DNA of 64,000 nt from Campylobacteraceae bacterium (GCA_031268335.1 JAIRXG010000031.1:1-64000), one strand, 5' to 3'. Shown: positions 18,689 to 28,168, counted from the first letter of the stretch. Notes: generated by a model not told the origin, from the sequence alone. A program made the numbers and translations.

Positions 18689-20443
18689 TTAACTGTATAA
18701 ATATGGCTCGTCGCCTGCGACTAAACCGTCGTTATCAGCGTAAAACGCTTTGCCTCGTCTCTCCGAAGAAGTATAATCGCCGTAATCTAAGGCATCTGGA
18801 TATGTGTAAAAACCATATCTTTCGCCCTCCTCAAACTCAAAACTTTGCAGTTCAAGCTGTATCGTCTCGCCATGCGTAACTTCATTAACGCTTATGACTT
18901 GCCATATATTTACGATATTGTCGCCAAGCTCGTCTTGTATGCTATTTGTGTCAAGCATTACCACATCCGATACGTTTATCGCTCTATCTTTAGCGTCGAC
19001 TTTAAGAGTTACGTATTTTGGCGTCCACTTATATCTTTCTATAAACCTTACCGACAATTGATGAGCTTGCGCTTCTGTTGTAAGCCATCTTGAATAGATA
19101 CGCTTAGTTCTTGCCTCGTTATAAGCAAATTCGCTGTCAACGTCTACTCTTAAAGTTGCGTTCGCATAGTTAGCTATCTTGTCTTCGCTCTCGGTTGGAT
19201 TTTTTCTGTTAAAATAGATAACCACGCGCGAAGCTCTTTGATTTGGGTCTTCTCTTATGCTAAGGCTTGTCTTTATGATATTGCTCGTATCGTCCATCGG
19301 ATAAACTGTGTCAATTTCAGGGCGCACGGCTCGCATTTTTATCTTTTGCGCTCTCTCGTCCCACCAGATATAAAACAAGCACTGTTCGCATAGTTCTCCA
19401 AGCAACTCGTCAACTGCTTTTGGTTCTTCAATCACTCCCGAAACTATAAAAGTATTTAACCAAGTATTGCCCTCTAAGTCCCAATCTGTCATATTTATAT
19501 ATTCAGATGGAATAGAAGCGAAATTAACGAGTAAATCATAAGCTACTTTCCAGCAAGGATAATTCTCATACGCAACTACTCTTTGAGCGTTCTCGTCTAC
19601 GTCGTGCTCTGCGGCTTCAGTACCAAGCTGCCCTCTTTGCACTCCTGCGAGAGTATACAAAGTATCGCTTTTGGTAGCTCCCGTGTAAGACAGTATCTCG
19701 TCGTCTATTCGTAGATAATAAACACTGGTATTACCTTTGAGAGCCAATATATCATCTTCGCTGTTTTCTATGACAATTCCAGTTGCTTGCGTATCGGTTA
19801 TATGCACGGCGAGTCTGCTATCTGAAGTATTTGGAGCTAAGGCTCTTTTGTCGTCGGCTATCCTTAAAATATCTTTAGCGGTTATCGTTACTTTACCGCC
19901 GCTAGGTCCTGCTATCTTATCTATGATGTAGCTTCGTTTTTGCATTTGCTGCAAACTTTGCCCTTGATAACCCTCGTAGATATTGATTTTCCACTGAACG
20001 TAGTAAGGATTACGCGCCAAGAATTTTCCCCAAAAAGTACCTTTTGTAAGAGGGTCAAATCCTCTATCATTCAGATAATAATCATTGCTGTCGTCAGTTG
20101 GATGATCGGCAAATGTTATCGTACATGTAGCACGTCTGCCAAATGGACTTTCGGTCTCACTTCCGCCGCCTATATTTATTTTTGTCGGCGTTGTGGATAC
20201 CGACTGAACGGAGGGTATAGCGTTTGTAAAATTAGCGTCGGGCTTACAAAACCTCCAATAGATGATATTATCTGTATTAAAAGACAAATGACTTTGACAA
20301 GTTTTAAATGTGTTATAACATTTTTGAACGCCCGTTTTGCCAAGTATAGCTTTGCAGGGCGAAACCCCGTAACGCAAAGAACATACGGGTTGCTCTATCT
20401 CAACTATAAGCAGAGGTTCTCGTCCGATGTCAAACTCATTCAT
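18689..20443 (-). CDS. tail tip/hub protein with Cys cluster
   Basis: A large tail protein of about 584 residues, the ATG at 20443 with aaagga upstream. Near residues 20-50 four cysteines occur in CSLRYGVSPCKAILG and KCYNTFKTC. A Cys cluster is also found in lambda tail-tip protein gpL, where it holds an iron-sulfur centre, so metal binding is plausible. The later part resembles tail hub/host-specificity proteins. It overlaps the upstream gene by 8 bp. Confidence 0.7.
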   Translation of the reverse strand: MNEFDIGREPLLIVEIEQPVCSLRYGVSPCKAILGKTGVQKCYNTFKTCQSHLSFNTDNIIYWRFCKPDANFTNAIPSVQSVSTTPTKINIGGGSETESPFGRRATCTITFADHPTDDSNDYYLNDRGFDPLTKGTFWGKFLARNPYYVQWKINIYEGYQGQSLQQMQKRSYIIDKIAGPSGGKVTITAKDILRIADDKRALAPNTSDSRLAVHITDTQATGIVIENSEDDILALKGNTSVYYLRIDDEILSYTGATKSDTLYTLAGVQRGQLGTEAAEHDVDENAQRVVAYENYPCWKVAYDLLVNFASIPSEYINMTDWDLEGNTWLNTFIVSGVIEEPKAVDELLGELCEQCLFYIWWDERAQKIKMRAVRPEIDTVYPMDDTSNIIKTSLSIREDPNQRASRVVIYFNRKNPTESEDKIANYANATLRVDVDSEFAYNEARTKRIYSRWLTTEAQAHQLSVRFIERYKWTPKYVTLKVDAKDRAINVSDVVMLDTNSIQDELGDNIVNIWQVISVNEVTHGETIQLELQSFEFEEGERYGFYTYPDALDYGDYTSSERRGKAFYADNDGLVAGDEPYLYS

Positions 20444-21209
20444 CGTAGCCAAGTCCTTTCACGCTTATTTTCACGCTCATAAAGTCCTTTCTGCCCATAT
20501 TATCGGGGTGAATATCTGTAGGCGCATAACAATAAGCCGTCTCATTTGGAAATTTAAGTGGTCGCCAAGCGATAAAAAACGGTTTGGTTCTTGCATGTAA
20601 GATAAACGGGTCAAAGTTTTCTCTAACCCATTCGGCTTCCAAATTATCCCAAGAAAAATCGCTCTCCAATCCTTCCCTTACTATAGAAGTTCCGAGCCAC
20701 TGACCTCTTTCGCTTTCGTTTGTTCTCTTGGTTGTAATACGCGACATAGTAATAGGCGAATGTCCGCCGTAAATCTCTCTTTGCATTAAAAGAGCCTTAC
20801 CGCAAAATACCACCCCGACCAGCGCTAAGCCTAACGGCACGCCGGTTATTACTATTCTTACCTTATTTGTGGTGATTTGATTAAATTTTAGTATTATCGG
20901 ACGCCTGTCTGTTATAACTTCCGTATGTCCTATCTCCGTCCAATTGTTACCTTGTTGAAGTGTGACGGTGCAACCTACTAACGTATGATTTGCTATAGCA
21001 AAATAGTCTATAACTTCATTTTGACTAAATGTAAGCGTCCATGTCGCAGGCAATGAAGCAGGTTGCCAATAAGAATAGGTAAGTTCATTATTTGGAGCGG
21101 ATGCCGGAAACATATCGACTTCACTTGTTGCGCTGGCAACGCCTTTTTTCTTGTCGTAACAAATAATCGCCCTGTTATCAGTTATTGAGTTATTTATATT
21201 TACTATCAT
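20436..21209 (-). CDS. phage distal tail protein, 257 aa
   Basis: Beta-rich protein with a discoidin-like middle (TWTLTFSQNEVIDYFAIANH and following) and a C-terminal segment ending in tail-protein style. It lies directly after the tape measure gene with 4-bp overlap, the usual place for the distal tail (Dit-like) or gpM/gpL-type protein. Exact family not recognised. Confidence 0.6.
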   Translation of the reverse strand: MIVNINNSITDNRAIICYDKKKGVASATSEVDMFPASAPNNELTYSYWQPASLPATWTLTFSQNEVIDYFAIANHTLVGCTVTLQQGNNWTEIGHTEVITDRRPIILKFNQITTNKVRIVITGVPLGLALVGVVFCGKALLMQREIYGGHSPITMSRITTKRTNESERGQWLGTSIVREGLESDFSWDNLEAEWVRENFDPFILHARTKPFFIAWRPLKFPNETAYCYAPTDIHPDNMGRKDFMSVKISVKGLGYDE

Positions 21210-23254
21210 TTTACGTTTAACCTCACTCCATCAGCCATTAGTTCATTCATGCTTTCCATCAAACCTATAACTTGATTACGTCCAAACATATCGCCGACTA
21301 AAGAGATATTGGCTACTTGTCTTTCGGGTTGTGCCCCAGCTGCCACAGGAGCTGATGCCGCCAAGGCTGAAGCACCGGGGTCTCCGCCAGCACTTCCTCC
21401 GCCTTTAAATTGTTGTGATTTTATCGCGTTTACCCTCATCATTCCCGAAGCTATCGCGGCGGCGGCGGCAGCAGCACCGAGCGCTGGTCCGACATAAGGT
21501 ATGCCTGCCATTGCGGAATAAGAGCTTTGCGCCGCTTGATATGTACTTATCACGGTTTCTGCGATAGATACAGCTTTATTTAATTCAAAAGCTTTTTTAC
21601 TCTCTTTCGCTGCATCTGCCAAAATACCTCGCATAGCATTATATGTTTTTGCATAAGCCTCTTTTTTTATGCTTTCTTGTTGTTCTATACGTTGCTTCTC
21701 AAGACCTTCATAATTTTGTTTCAACTGATCTTGTGCCGCAAGATAAGCCTCTTCGTTTATTAAATTGTTTGAGTAAGCTTCGTTGAGTCTTGCGGATTTT
21801 TCATCGAAAGCTATTGTGTCAAGCTCTTTTTGCTTTTCTATCGCCTCAAATTGCTTTGTAAAATTATTTTCATTCTCTCTTAACGTGCTCTCAAGCGAAA
21901 ATTGCTCTCGTTTATTTAACTCTTCAACCAATGCATTAGTTTGCTTTTTTAAATTTTCAATGTAAGGATCTTCTTTTTCCTTTTCCTTCTTTTCTGCTAT
22001 TTCTCTGCCTTGCGGTAAGGCTGCGTTCATAGCCTCTCTTTGCACTACTGTAGCTTCTGCTGCTGCCTCTGATACCGCACGCCAATTTGCAATCAAAGCG
22101 TCCAGTTTTTCGCTTGGCAGCGGTTCGTCCATAAGACTTCTTATCTCGTCCGCAACAGTTGCAAGCTCGATATTTGCTTCATTCTTAAAGTTCGTTACTG
22201 CTTGCAACGCTTCGCTTGGTTCAACATGTATTAGGTCTATATTAACGCCGGGTATATTGTTTGCAGCAGATATAAGAGAGTTGATAATATCAACTTCGAT
22301 TGTTTCCAAATCCTGAAAAGCTTGCATTATAGCTTCAACAACTGACGCAGCAGCTACTTGAATACCATACCAAACACCTTTTAAGCCTAATAGTATGTAT
22401 TCAAATCCTCTCCATGCATCTGCCAAAAGTCCTGCTCCATTTATACCTATATCAACAGCTTTTTGTATTGCGCCGTCAAACAGACCACTCTCTTTAGCAG
22501 CATCTGCTATCTCTTTTGATACTCCAGTTATAATAGGAGCAAACTCAACGGCAAGTTGATTTTGAATACCTTTTGTCATTTCGCCAAATACGCTCATCTC
22601 ATTATTCGCTTCTTCTATTTGAGCAAGCTGAATTTCGCTAAGAGCTATACCGAATTTATTCACTTCCTCAGCTGCTCTTTTTAGGCTATCAGGGTCAAGA
22701 TTTTGCATAGCAAGAGCTGAATGTGAACCAAATAAATCAGCCATAGCAGCGGCTCTTTGGGAAGCTGGAACTGTCTCATTTATCTTTTCGGTTAAAAAAG
22801 CTATCTTTTCAGCTCCGCTCATATCGGATAAATCGTTTAGCGAAACGCCGAGTTGTTCAAGCAAATCTTTAGCTGTTCCCGTTCCTTGCGCAGCTTGTCC
22901 AAGTCCTACGATCATAGTTCTCATAGCCGTTGTTAATTGTTCGGTTGAGATACCCGATAAATCTGCGGCACGTTGGAGCTCTTGCAATTCGATACCCGAC
23001 ATTCCAAGAGCTCGCGATTGCTTAGCCAAAGCATCCGCACTATCTATGCTCATTTTAATAAAAGCAGCAGCCGTTACGGTAGCTGCTTTTACGGCTGCAA
23101 CTCCCCATTTGGCAAAATGAGTAGTATCTAAACTACCAGCCAAATTATCGGCTTTTTGTTTTGCTTCTAAAAACTCTTTTGTGAGTTTTTTAACGCCCGT
23201 TACTGCTTTATCCATATCGACGATTACAGTGGCTTTAGCCTCTTTATTTGCCAT
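21206..23254 (-). CDS. tail tape measure protein
   Basis: A 682-residue, mostly helical protein with long coiled coils (about 430-560), a hydrophobic Ala-rich segment (IPYVGPALGAAAAAAAIASG near residue 600) and the N-terminal AVTGVKKLTKEFLEAK region typical of tape measures. By the known rule that tail length follows tape length, a non-contractile tail of roughly 100 nm is expected. It follows two small chaperone-type genes and is intact. Confidence 0.88.
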   Translation of the reverse strand: MANKEAKATVIVDMDKAVTGVKKLTKEFLEAKQKADNLAGSLDTTHFAKWGVAAVKAATVTAAAFIKMSIDSADALAKQSRALGMSGIELQELQRAADLSGISTEQLTTAMRTMIVGLGQAAQGTGTAKDLLEQLGVSLNDLSDMSGAEKIAFLTEKINETVPASQRAAAMADLFGSHSALAMQNLDPDSLKRAAEEVNKFGIALSEIQLAQIEEANNEMSVFGEMTKGIQNQLAVEFAPIITGVSKEIADAAKESGLFDGAIQKAVDIGINGAGLLADAWRGFEYILLGLKGVWYGIQVAAASVVEAIMQAFQDLETIEVDIINSLISAANNIPGVNIDLIHVEPSEALQAVTNFKNEANIELATVADEIRSLMDEPLPSEKLDALIANWRAVSEAAAEATVVQREAMNAALPQGREIAEKKEKEKEDPYIENLKKQTNALVEELNKREQFSLESTLRENENNFTKQFEAIEKQKELDTIAFDEKSARLNEAYSNNLINEEAYLAAQDQLKQNYEGLEKQRIEQQESIKKEAYAKTYNAMRGILADAAKESKKAFELNKAVSIAETVISTYQAAQSSYSAMAGIPYVGPALGAAAAAAAIASGMMRVNAIKSQQFKGGGSAGGDPGASALAASAPVAAGAQPERQVANISLVGDMFGRNQVIGLMESMNELMADGVRLNVK

Positions 23255-23426
23255 TAAAAAATCCTCTCGCTTTTGCGAATTTCTTTAGACTATCCATATC
23301 GACATTTGATTTTCTCTCCGTAATAGCGTCTATAATCGCGTAAGCTTCACCTATAGTCATTTGTCTAACCTCGCTTGGAGGGAGTTTTAAGTAATAAATA
23401 CAGACCCCGTATAACTCCCTTATCAT
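23244..23426 (-). CDS. tail assembly chaperone-like protein, 60 aa
   Basis: Short protein overlapping both its neighbours (4 bp upstream, 11 bp into the tape measure gene). In siphophages the slot between tube and tape measure genes holds the G/GT-type assembly chaperones, sometimes joined by programmed frameshift. Here the ATGA overlap suggests simple translational coupling. Family assignment is from position. Confidence 0.55.
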   Translation of the reverse strand: MIRELYGVCIYYLKLPPSEVRQMTIGEAYAIIDAITERKSNVDMDSLKKFAKARGFFNGK

Positions 23427-23761
23427 TCCGTCGGGGTCTGCTGTTTTTTTCCATCACTCTTTTTGTTTGGTATCGGTAGACAAGATTGTAATATCTTGGC
23501 GACAATAACAATCACTTCACTTCCATTACCAAGTTCTTCAAGAATATCTTGAGGGCTATCCTCAACTCCATTACAATTTAGAACATAATTTATTATTTTT
23601 ATAGCCGTTGAAATGGGCAAGTTTCCTTCGCCAACCTTTGAAAACAGAGAGTAAAGAGAAGTATTTAATCGACTTTCCAATCCATTCATAAATTCAAAAT
23701 CAGGCTTTTGTCTGATTGATCTCCCCTTATACTCAAATTCAATATTTCCCCAGATATACAT
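23423..23761 (-). CDS. tail assembly chaperone-like protein, 112 aa
   Basis: A 112-residue protein without recognised motif, starting one base from the tube-protein stop and overlapping the next small gene by 4 bp. Position is that of lambda gpG-type tail chaperones that coat the tape measure before tube assembly. Confidence 0.55.
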   Translation of the reverse strand: MYIWGNIEFEYKGRSIRQKPDFEFMNGLESRLNTSLYSLFSKVGEGNLPISTAIKIINYVLNCNGVEDSPQDILEELGNGSEVIVIVAKILQSCLPIPNKKSDGKKQQTPTE

Positions 23762-24213
23762 TATTCAACTACCGCCATTGCTATTTGTCCGCTACTGTTA
23801 AAAGTTGCGCTGAATGTTACTGCCTCGCTTGTACCACCGCTTATTTCATATGAAGCGATAGCAAAATTACCTGTAATTGTCCAATCAGGATCGCTTGACG
23901 GGTCAGGGTTGGCGGTATCCCATACCTCTATCGTTAAGGGTACAATTATACTTGCGCCCCCGTTCCCATTCGTTAATGTTTTGTACATTAAACTTCCTGT
24001 TAAATTCGCTGCCGTAGTATCTAAAAGACCTTCTGCAGAAATATCTACGGATTTAACGCCTACTTTTGACAAATATGTTCTCCAACCACTGTCACCATCA
24101 GATGTAATATCCAATAACTCGTTATTGATTGTTATTGATTTGCTTTGACAAACTGCTATTTTGGCAGTTCCTTCTTTGAGGACGAGCATTCGTCCGACTT
24201 TTTCGTTAGCCAT
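23761..24213 (-). CDS. major tail tube protein
   Basis: A 150-residue protein with the pattern of TP901-1-type tube proteins: SITINNELLDITSDGDSGW near residue 25, then VKSVDISAEGLLD and a C-terminal immunoglobulin-like stretch. It is the first intact structural gene after the region where the head genes are missing. Good start with RBS. Confidence 0.82.
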   Translation of the reverse strand: MANEKVGRMLVLKEGTAKIAVCQSKSITINNELLDITSDGDSGWRTYLSKVGVKSVDISAEGLLDTTAANLTGSLMYKTLTNGNGGASIIVPLTIEVWDTANPDPSSDPDWTITGNFAIASYEISGGTSEAVTFSATFNSSGQIAMAVVE

Positions 24214-24412
24214 TTTTTACTCCTATAAATCTAAATTGAGAAACTCCATGCGTTAAAACGCCGTCATTCTCTAATGTCGTATCTGAAAATTGAAAATTTA
24301 CCGACACACTAAAATAACCCTCAACATCAAGACATTGTCTATGAAAAAGGTCATAAACCTCTTGTTGAATTTTTTTACACTCTTCGTGTCCTAAAAAGTT
24401 GTTAATTTCTCC
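24206..24412 (-). pseudogene. fragment of a DUF3168-like tail terminator
   Basis: An open frame of 68 codons that ends inside the first codons of the tube gene. It includes FSDTTLENDGVLTHGVSQFR, which fits the DUF3168 tail-completion family. The expected ATG (overlapping the gp10 stop at 24434) opens a different frame that stops after four codons, so the N-terminus is frame-broken. This protein normally ends tube growth. Confidence 0.6.
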
Positions 24413-24433
24413 TTATGACTTTTTATAACGCTA

Positions 24434-24670
24434 TCATTTGAGAACCTCACTTACAGCTTCTTTTATTAAAGCCTCTACTCTTGCACAGTTTTGTTCAACA
24501 ATAGGCGCTATAAAAGGATGCGCTTTATTTTCGGGCAAACCAAACTCTAAATCCCAAGCATATTCAATATTGGTTCCAGCTTCAACGTAAGTGCCATAAT
24601 GTTTAGCCTCGTCAGCACCTAGCGGCTTCATTGTTTGAGTGCTTTTTTGCGACTCATATTTTTCAAAAGG
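24434..24670 (-). pseudogene. N-terminally truncated HK97-gp10-like protein
   Basis: The C-terminal half of a head-tail joining/tail-completion protein is readable: HYGTYVEAGTNIEYAWDLEF and KAHPFIAPIVEQN match the gp10 C-terminal core. The frame runs back only to a TGA at about 24671. The first half is gone, at the edge of the region that should hold the head genes. An internal ATG at 24631 is probably not a true start. Confidence 0.7.
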
Positions 24671-24750
24671 TCAAACATGTACAAGCTCTTAATTTAATCA
24701 TTTGACAAGGATATAACTTTTTGAAAAAAAATGTAAGTACCTAAAAATTT

Positions 24751-24801
24751 AACGTCCGTAAAAAATTGACGTCCCTCTTTTTTTAACGTCCGCTAATTTT
24801 T
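24751..24801. repeat. three 17-bp tandem repeats at the head-gene gap
   Basis: The core ACGTCC recurs at exact 17-bp spacing (24752, 24769, 24786), each followed by an A/T run. The repeats lie in the roughly 190-bp gap between the truncated gp10 fragment and the terminase pseudogene. They could be a remnant of the deletion event or a protein-binding array. Confidence 0.6.
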
Positions 24802-24860
24802 TAGGGTCTTGACTTTTGCGGGATTTTATGCTATGGAGGTAAAAATTTTAGATATGAAAG

Positions 24861-26214
24861 TTAAAAAGTCTCAAAAATGAGTGTGGAACTGTTTTTCGGA
24901 GCGTAAGCCATCACAAAAGCGTCTGCCATATTTGGACTTGCTACGCCTCGTTTTTTTAGACTCTCTTTGCTCTCTACTTTGGTCAGCCCATTTGGCGTAT
25001 ACTCTTTGCGAGGAGCAGTAAGTTCGTAAATCAGTTTCTATATTATCGCAATTTGAACTTATTGATATGATGTCATTTACGTCGCAAACATTGCCGTTTT
25101 TGACGTAATCGTAAGTCTTTCTAAATCTATCGGCTAACGTATACCAGGCTTGCGCTTTGAGATTGAAAAAGTGGTCTTTGTTTTTCTTGTTTTCAGTGTA
25201 AAAAAGTTCGGGATTAAGTATCTTGCCGCCTGCATTAAACGACATGTAGGTTATAGACTTTCCTTTTGCCTCGTTAAGCTCTTTAAATTTTGCTCCCGCA
25301 CTTGCCCCTATGCCTATGCTGTCGTATATAATCCCAGCTTCTAATCTTTCGGCTTCAAGATATACTCTGGTGCAGGATTTGAGCAATTCGTCCTCTTTGC
25401 CTTTCCAATTTTCTATACTCAAAGCTAACTGACCGTGCCTTGCGACAAGAGCGTTCAAATCCTCACCGCTATCCGCAACGTCGTAACCTACGACCTTATC
25501 GCCCATAGGTTCAATGCCAAGCTTTTTATGAGCGTCAATCGCAGCGTTTATCCAATCCGTTTTTATGATACTCTCATCGTCCGAACTTAAAGGCACTCCA
25601 AGATAGATATGTTCGTATTCATCGGGTCTACTTCTTTTACAATCCTCTATGATACTGAGCATAGTTTCACTTAAAAAAGGATTTTCATCATAGTTGATTT
25701 TTCGTATCAGTCTATCCTCTTTTTTATCAACCACAAAATGCTTATATACAAAGTCAGTTGCAAAGCGAGGGTTAAATATCACCCATATTTCGCTGTTTTC
25801 TTTACGAATAGTAGGCTCTAAGACGCCCCACATATCTTTTGTTAGACTATGAGCCTCTTCTATCCAAAGTACGTCTATGCCCTCAAGCGATTTTATCTCG
25901 TCAATATTTCTTGCAAGCCCGTAAAAGACAAATTCGCTACCCGTTACATCATTCACGATAGAGTTATTTTTAAATGTGAAGTTTTTATCTACTCCAAAAC
26001 GAACGGCTTGATTTTTTAGGACAGTATATACGCTCTCGTCTATCCTGTTTTGAAACATACGAGTACAGAGAAATCTTACTTTAACCGTACTTGCTATCCT
26101 GATAGCGTTAGCGGCGGCATCCCAAGTCTTAGAGCTTGCCCTGCCGCCGTAAAGTATCTTTTCGCGGCTTTTAGTTGCCCAAAAAGACTTTAAGGCAGGG
26201 TTCATCGTAGGCAA
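24861..26214 (-). pseudogene. frameshifted terminase large subunit (TerL, PBSX type)
   Basis: The ATPase half is intact: Walker A YGGRASSKT near residue 23 and Walker B VLWIEEA near residue 115. The nuclease half begins with GYDVADSGED. Near 25026 the frame shifts: the open frame continues as an unnatural basic tail, while the other frame reads ELTAPRKEY and then ASPNMADAFVMAYAP, the expected C-terminus with the last nuclease Asp, to a stop at 24861. A 2-base loss explains it. Packaging should therefore fail unless the shift is a sequencing error. Confidence 0.85.
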
Positions 26215-26733
26215 TCAGTCGCCTTTAACAAATTTATAAAACGTTTTTAAGTTGACAATAAACTCCGCATTTACTTGATACTCTGAAGTCAAGCTATCGC
26301 CTATGACTGTTATTTTCAGCTGTTCAGTACTTACAAGCTTGACAAAATCGCTTTCACTCATACGAATACTGCCTCTTTCAACAAGTTTAGTATAATTAAA
26401 TTCGCCGCCGCACGCGTAATACTCTTTTTGACCGACATCGTAAGTAAGCTTTTCCGTACCTATATCAAACGTGATACTTTTAAGCTTGTTAAATGCTTCC
26501 GCATCACAAGCCCCCGTGATACCCAAAAGCATAGCGAAATTTATGTTTTTATTAAATATCGTCGCCGAAGGGTTAAAATATATGCTTTTATTGTCCGATG
26601 TGGGCAAAATATTATTAGACGACGTTATGGTTTTGCCATTGATGTTATCGCTCACACTGGCATTTGGCATAAATCCCGTAGCGCACCCACCTAAAAATAA
26701 GACCGTAAAGGTCAACATTAAGACTTTTTTCAT
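26215..26733 (-). CDS. prophage lipoprotein A, 172 aa
   Basis: Lipoprotein with a clear signal and lipobox (VLFLGGC, Cys at residue 17). The mature part is soluble, with a Cys pair (residues around 97 and 129). Not recognised. It overlaps lipoprotein B by 4 bp and shares with it a C-terminal pattern: (M/I)S(E/D)(S/A)DF-K-V then a strand. Placed between antirepressor and terminase, it is probably lysogenic cargo, for instance superinfection exclusion, but that is speculation. Confidence 0.75.
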   Translation of the reverse strand: MKKVLMLTFTVLFLGGCATGFMPNASVSDNINGKTITSSNNILPTSDNKSIYFNPSATIFNKNINFAMLLGITGACDAEAFNKLKSITFDIGTEKLTYDVGQKEYYACGGEFNYTKLVERGSIRMSESDFVKLVSTEQLKITVIGDSLTSEYQVNAEFIVNLKTFYKFVKGD

Positions 26734-27353
26734 TCTGTTAACTCCTTAAATTTATTATAAACTTCTATTAAAGTCGGCTGAAATGTATCCTCTATCGTCG
26801 TATCCTTATAAGCTCCACCGTATAATAAGCCTTTTTTATACGCTATTTGACCGCATTTGACGGAAAGCTCTTTGGCGTTAACGATTTTCTCAAAATCCGC
26901 ATCCGATATTAAGCCGCTTCCATAAGCCACTACGTCCACACTGAGCCGTTTACTGCCAGGATTACCTACGACATCTACGTCTACATCGCTTCTTTGACGG
27001 CTAAGTTTAACGGGGATATTTACATCGTCCGCTCTAAAAGTACATAAGCCTCCGATATAAAAATCATAATCTTTGATTACGTCTCCGTACCCATTGTGAT
27101 AATACGAAGCCAAAACGCTCCAAAAAAGCGTATTTCTACTGTAAGTTTTGGACACGTCCATATAAAGACCTGCTTTTTGCATAAGCCCCGACAATCCACC
27201 TACGCGGTTATCTTCGGTTCTTACCGTTTTAACCGAACTGAACTCGTCGCCCGTTGTTGTTATTTTAGGACCCGATGTGCCTATAGCGCCCGAACACCCG
27301 CTTAAAATCAGAACTATAAATGCTAAAAGCAAACTTGAAACCATCTTTTTCAT
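26730..27353 (-). CDS. prophage lipoprotein B, 207 aa
   Basis: Lipoprotein with signal and lipobox (LILSGC, Cys near residue 20). The segment ISDADFEKIVNAKELSVKCG resembles MSESDFVKLVSTEQLKITV of lipoprotein A, so the two may be diverged paralogues. It is first in the pair, with RBS aaggag. A poly-A tract of 14 lies just upstream of a tacaat box in its promoter region. Function unknown. Confidence 0.75.
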   Translation of the reverse strand: MKKMVSSLLLAFIVLILSGCSGAIGTSGPKITTTGDEFSSVKTVRTEDNRVGGLSGLMQKAGLYMDVSKTYSRNTLFWSVLASYYHNGYGDVIKDYDFYIGGLCTFRADDVNIPVKLSRQRSDVDVDVVGNPGSKRLSVDVVAYGSGLISDADFEKIVNAKELSVKCGQIAYKKGLLYGGAYKDTTIEDTFQPTLIEVYNKFKELTE

Positions 27354-27391
27354 CTATTTACTCCTTATAGAAATTTTTTATTATTGTACCG

Positions 27392-27405
27392 TTTTTTTTT
27401 TTTTT
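27392..27405 (-). promoter_or_regulatory. A14 homopolymer in the lipoprotein promoter
   Basis: On the minus strand a run of 14 A residues lies directly upstream of a TACAAT-like -10 box (within cggtacaataat), about 40-50 bp before the start of lipoprotein B. Slippage here would change -35 to -10 spacing and so expression, a known phase-variation device in Campylobacterota. Confidence 0.5.
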
Positions 27406-27458
27406 GTAAATCTTTAAAAAGCTAAAAATTTACAATTTTTTTAGCAAATTTTTTACCT

Positions 27459-28052
27459 TCACTCCATCATCTGATGTTTTGGTAATCTTTTGCACTGTTC
27501 CCCAACGCCTTGATGGTTCTTGAAGCGTTCTTGTATTCTGCTTAAGAAACTTTCAGCAGTATTTGCGTAATAATCCGCATATCCCGCTAACTCCCTCATA
27601 GTCTTTGTGGCTCTGCTTATGTAACCTATAAAATCCAAAAAGTCATTCATTGCCCAAGGGGTGCTAGAGAGACTATCCATTAGCGTAATCCTGTTCATTG
27701 CACGTTTGAGTTCAATGTTTTCACGTTCAAGTTGATAAGCACCTAATCTTTTGAGTTCTTTCTCGCAAGCGATAAAGTATCTTCTTGCTTCTTTGCCTTT
27801 TTCATTGTTTTCAACCATACAAAGCTCTTTTGCCATATCAAGAGTAATAAAATAATCATAAGCAGTTGCATTACCAACCTTTCTAATTGTTTTTATGTAG
27901 TCCTGATTTTCTATGAAGCCGTATTGTTTAATACGATTTTTAATCCAATCAGCGAATTTACTATCAACTTCTAAAAAGTCAAATAGTTTTTTGCTGTCAG
28001 CTGGAAAAGTACCTTGTAGCTCTTGTTACGGAAAATATTGTGAAAGTTGCAT
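27459..28052 (-). pseudogene. antirepressor (AntA type) with an early stop
   Basis: From an ATG with aaggag upstream (28052) the frame reads MQLSQYFP, then TAA at 28026-28028, and continues in the same frame through a full AntA-type domain: FADWIKNRIKQYGFIENQDY, YFITLDMAKELCMVE and KGKEARRYFIACEKEL. No other usable start lies before 27836, so translation from there would lose most of the domain. A consensus promoter lies upstream. The gene would normally relieve repression. Confidence 0.75.
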
Positions 28053-28091
28053 TTTCAACTCCTTAGGTTGTAATTTTTACTTTATGTGAGA

Positions 28092-28121
28092 ATTATAGTA
28101 TAAATTATAGACTATTGTCAA
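28092..28121 (-). promoter_or_regulatory. promoter of the antirepressor gene
   Basis: On the minus strand TTGACA (28116-28121) and TATAAT (28092-28097) are 18 bp apart, 40 bp before the ATG at 28052. Confidence 0.65.
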
Positions 28122-28168
28122 GAGACTAAGTAAAAAATATTTACTAAAGAGTATTTTTTTGGTTTGCA

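Noticed and set aside
23244-23761. Programmed G/GT-type frameshift between the two small tail genes
   Set aside because: The genes are joined by an ATGA overlap and I see no slippery heptamer before it, so simple coupling explains them.
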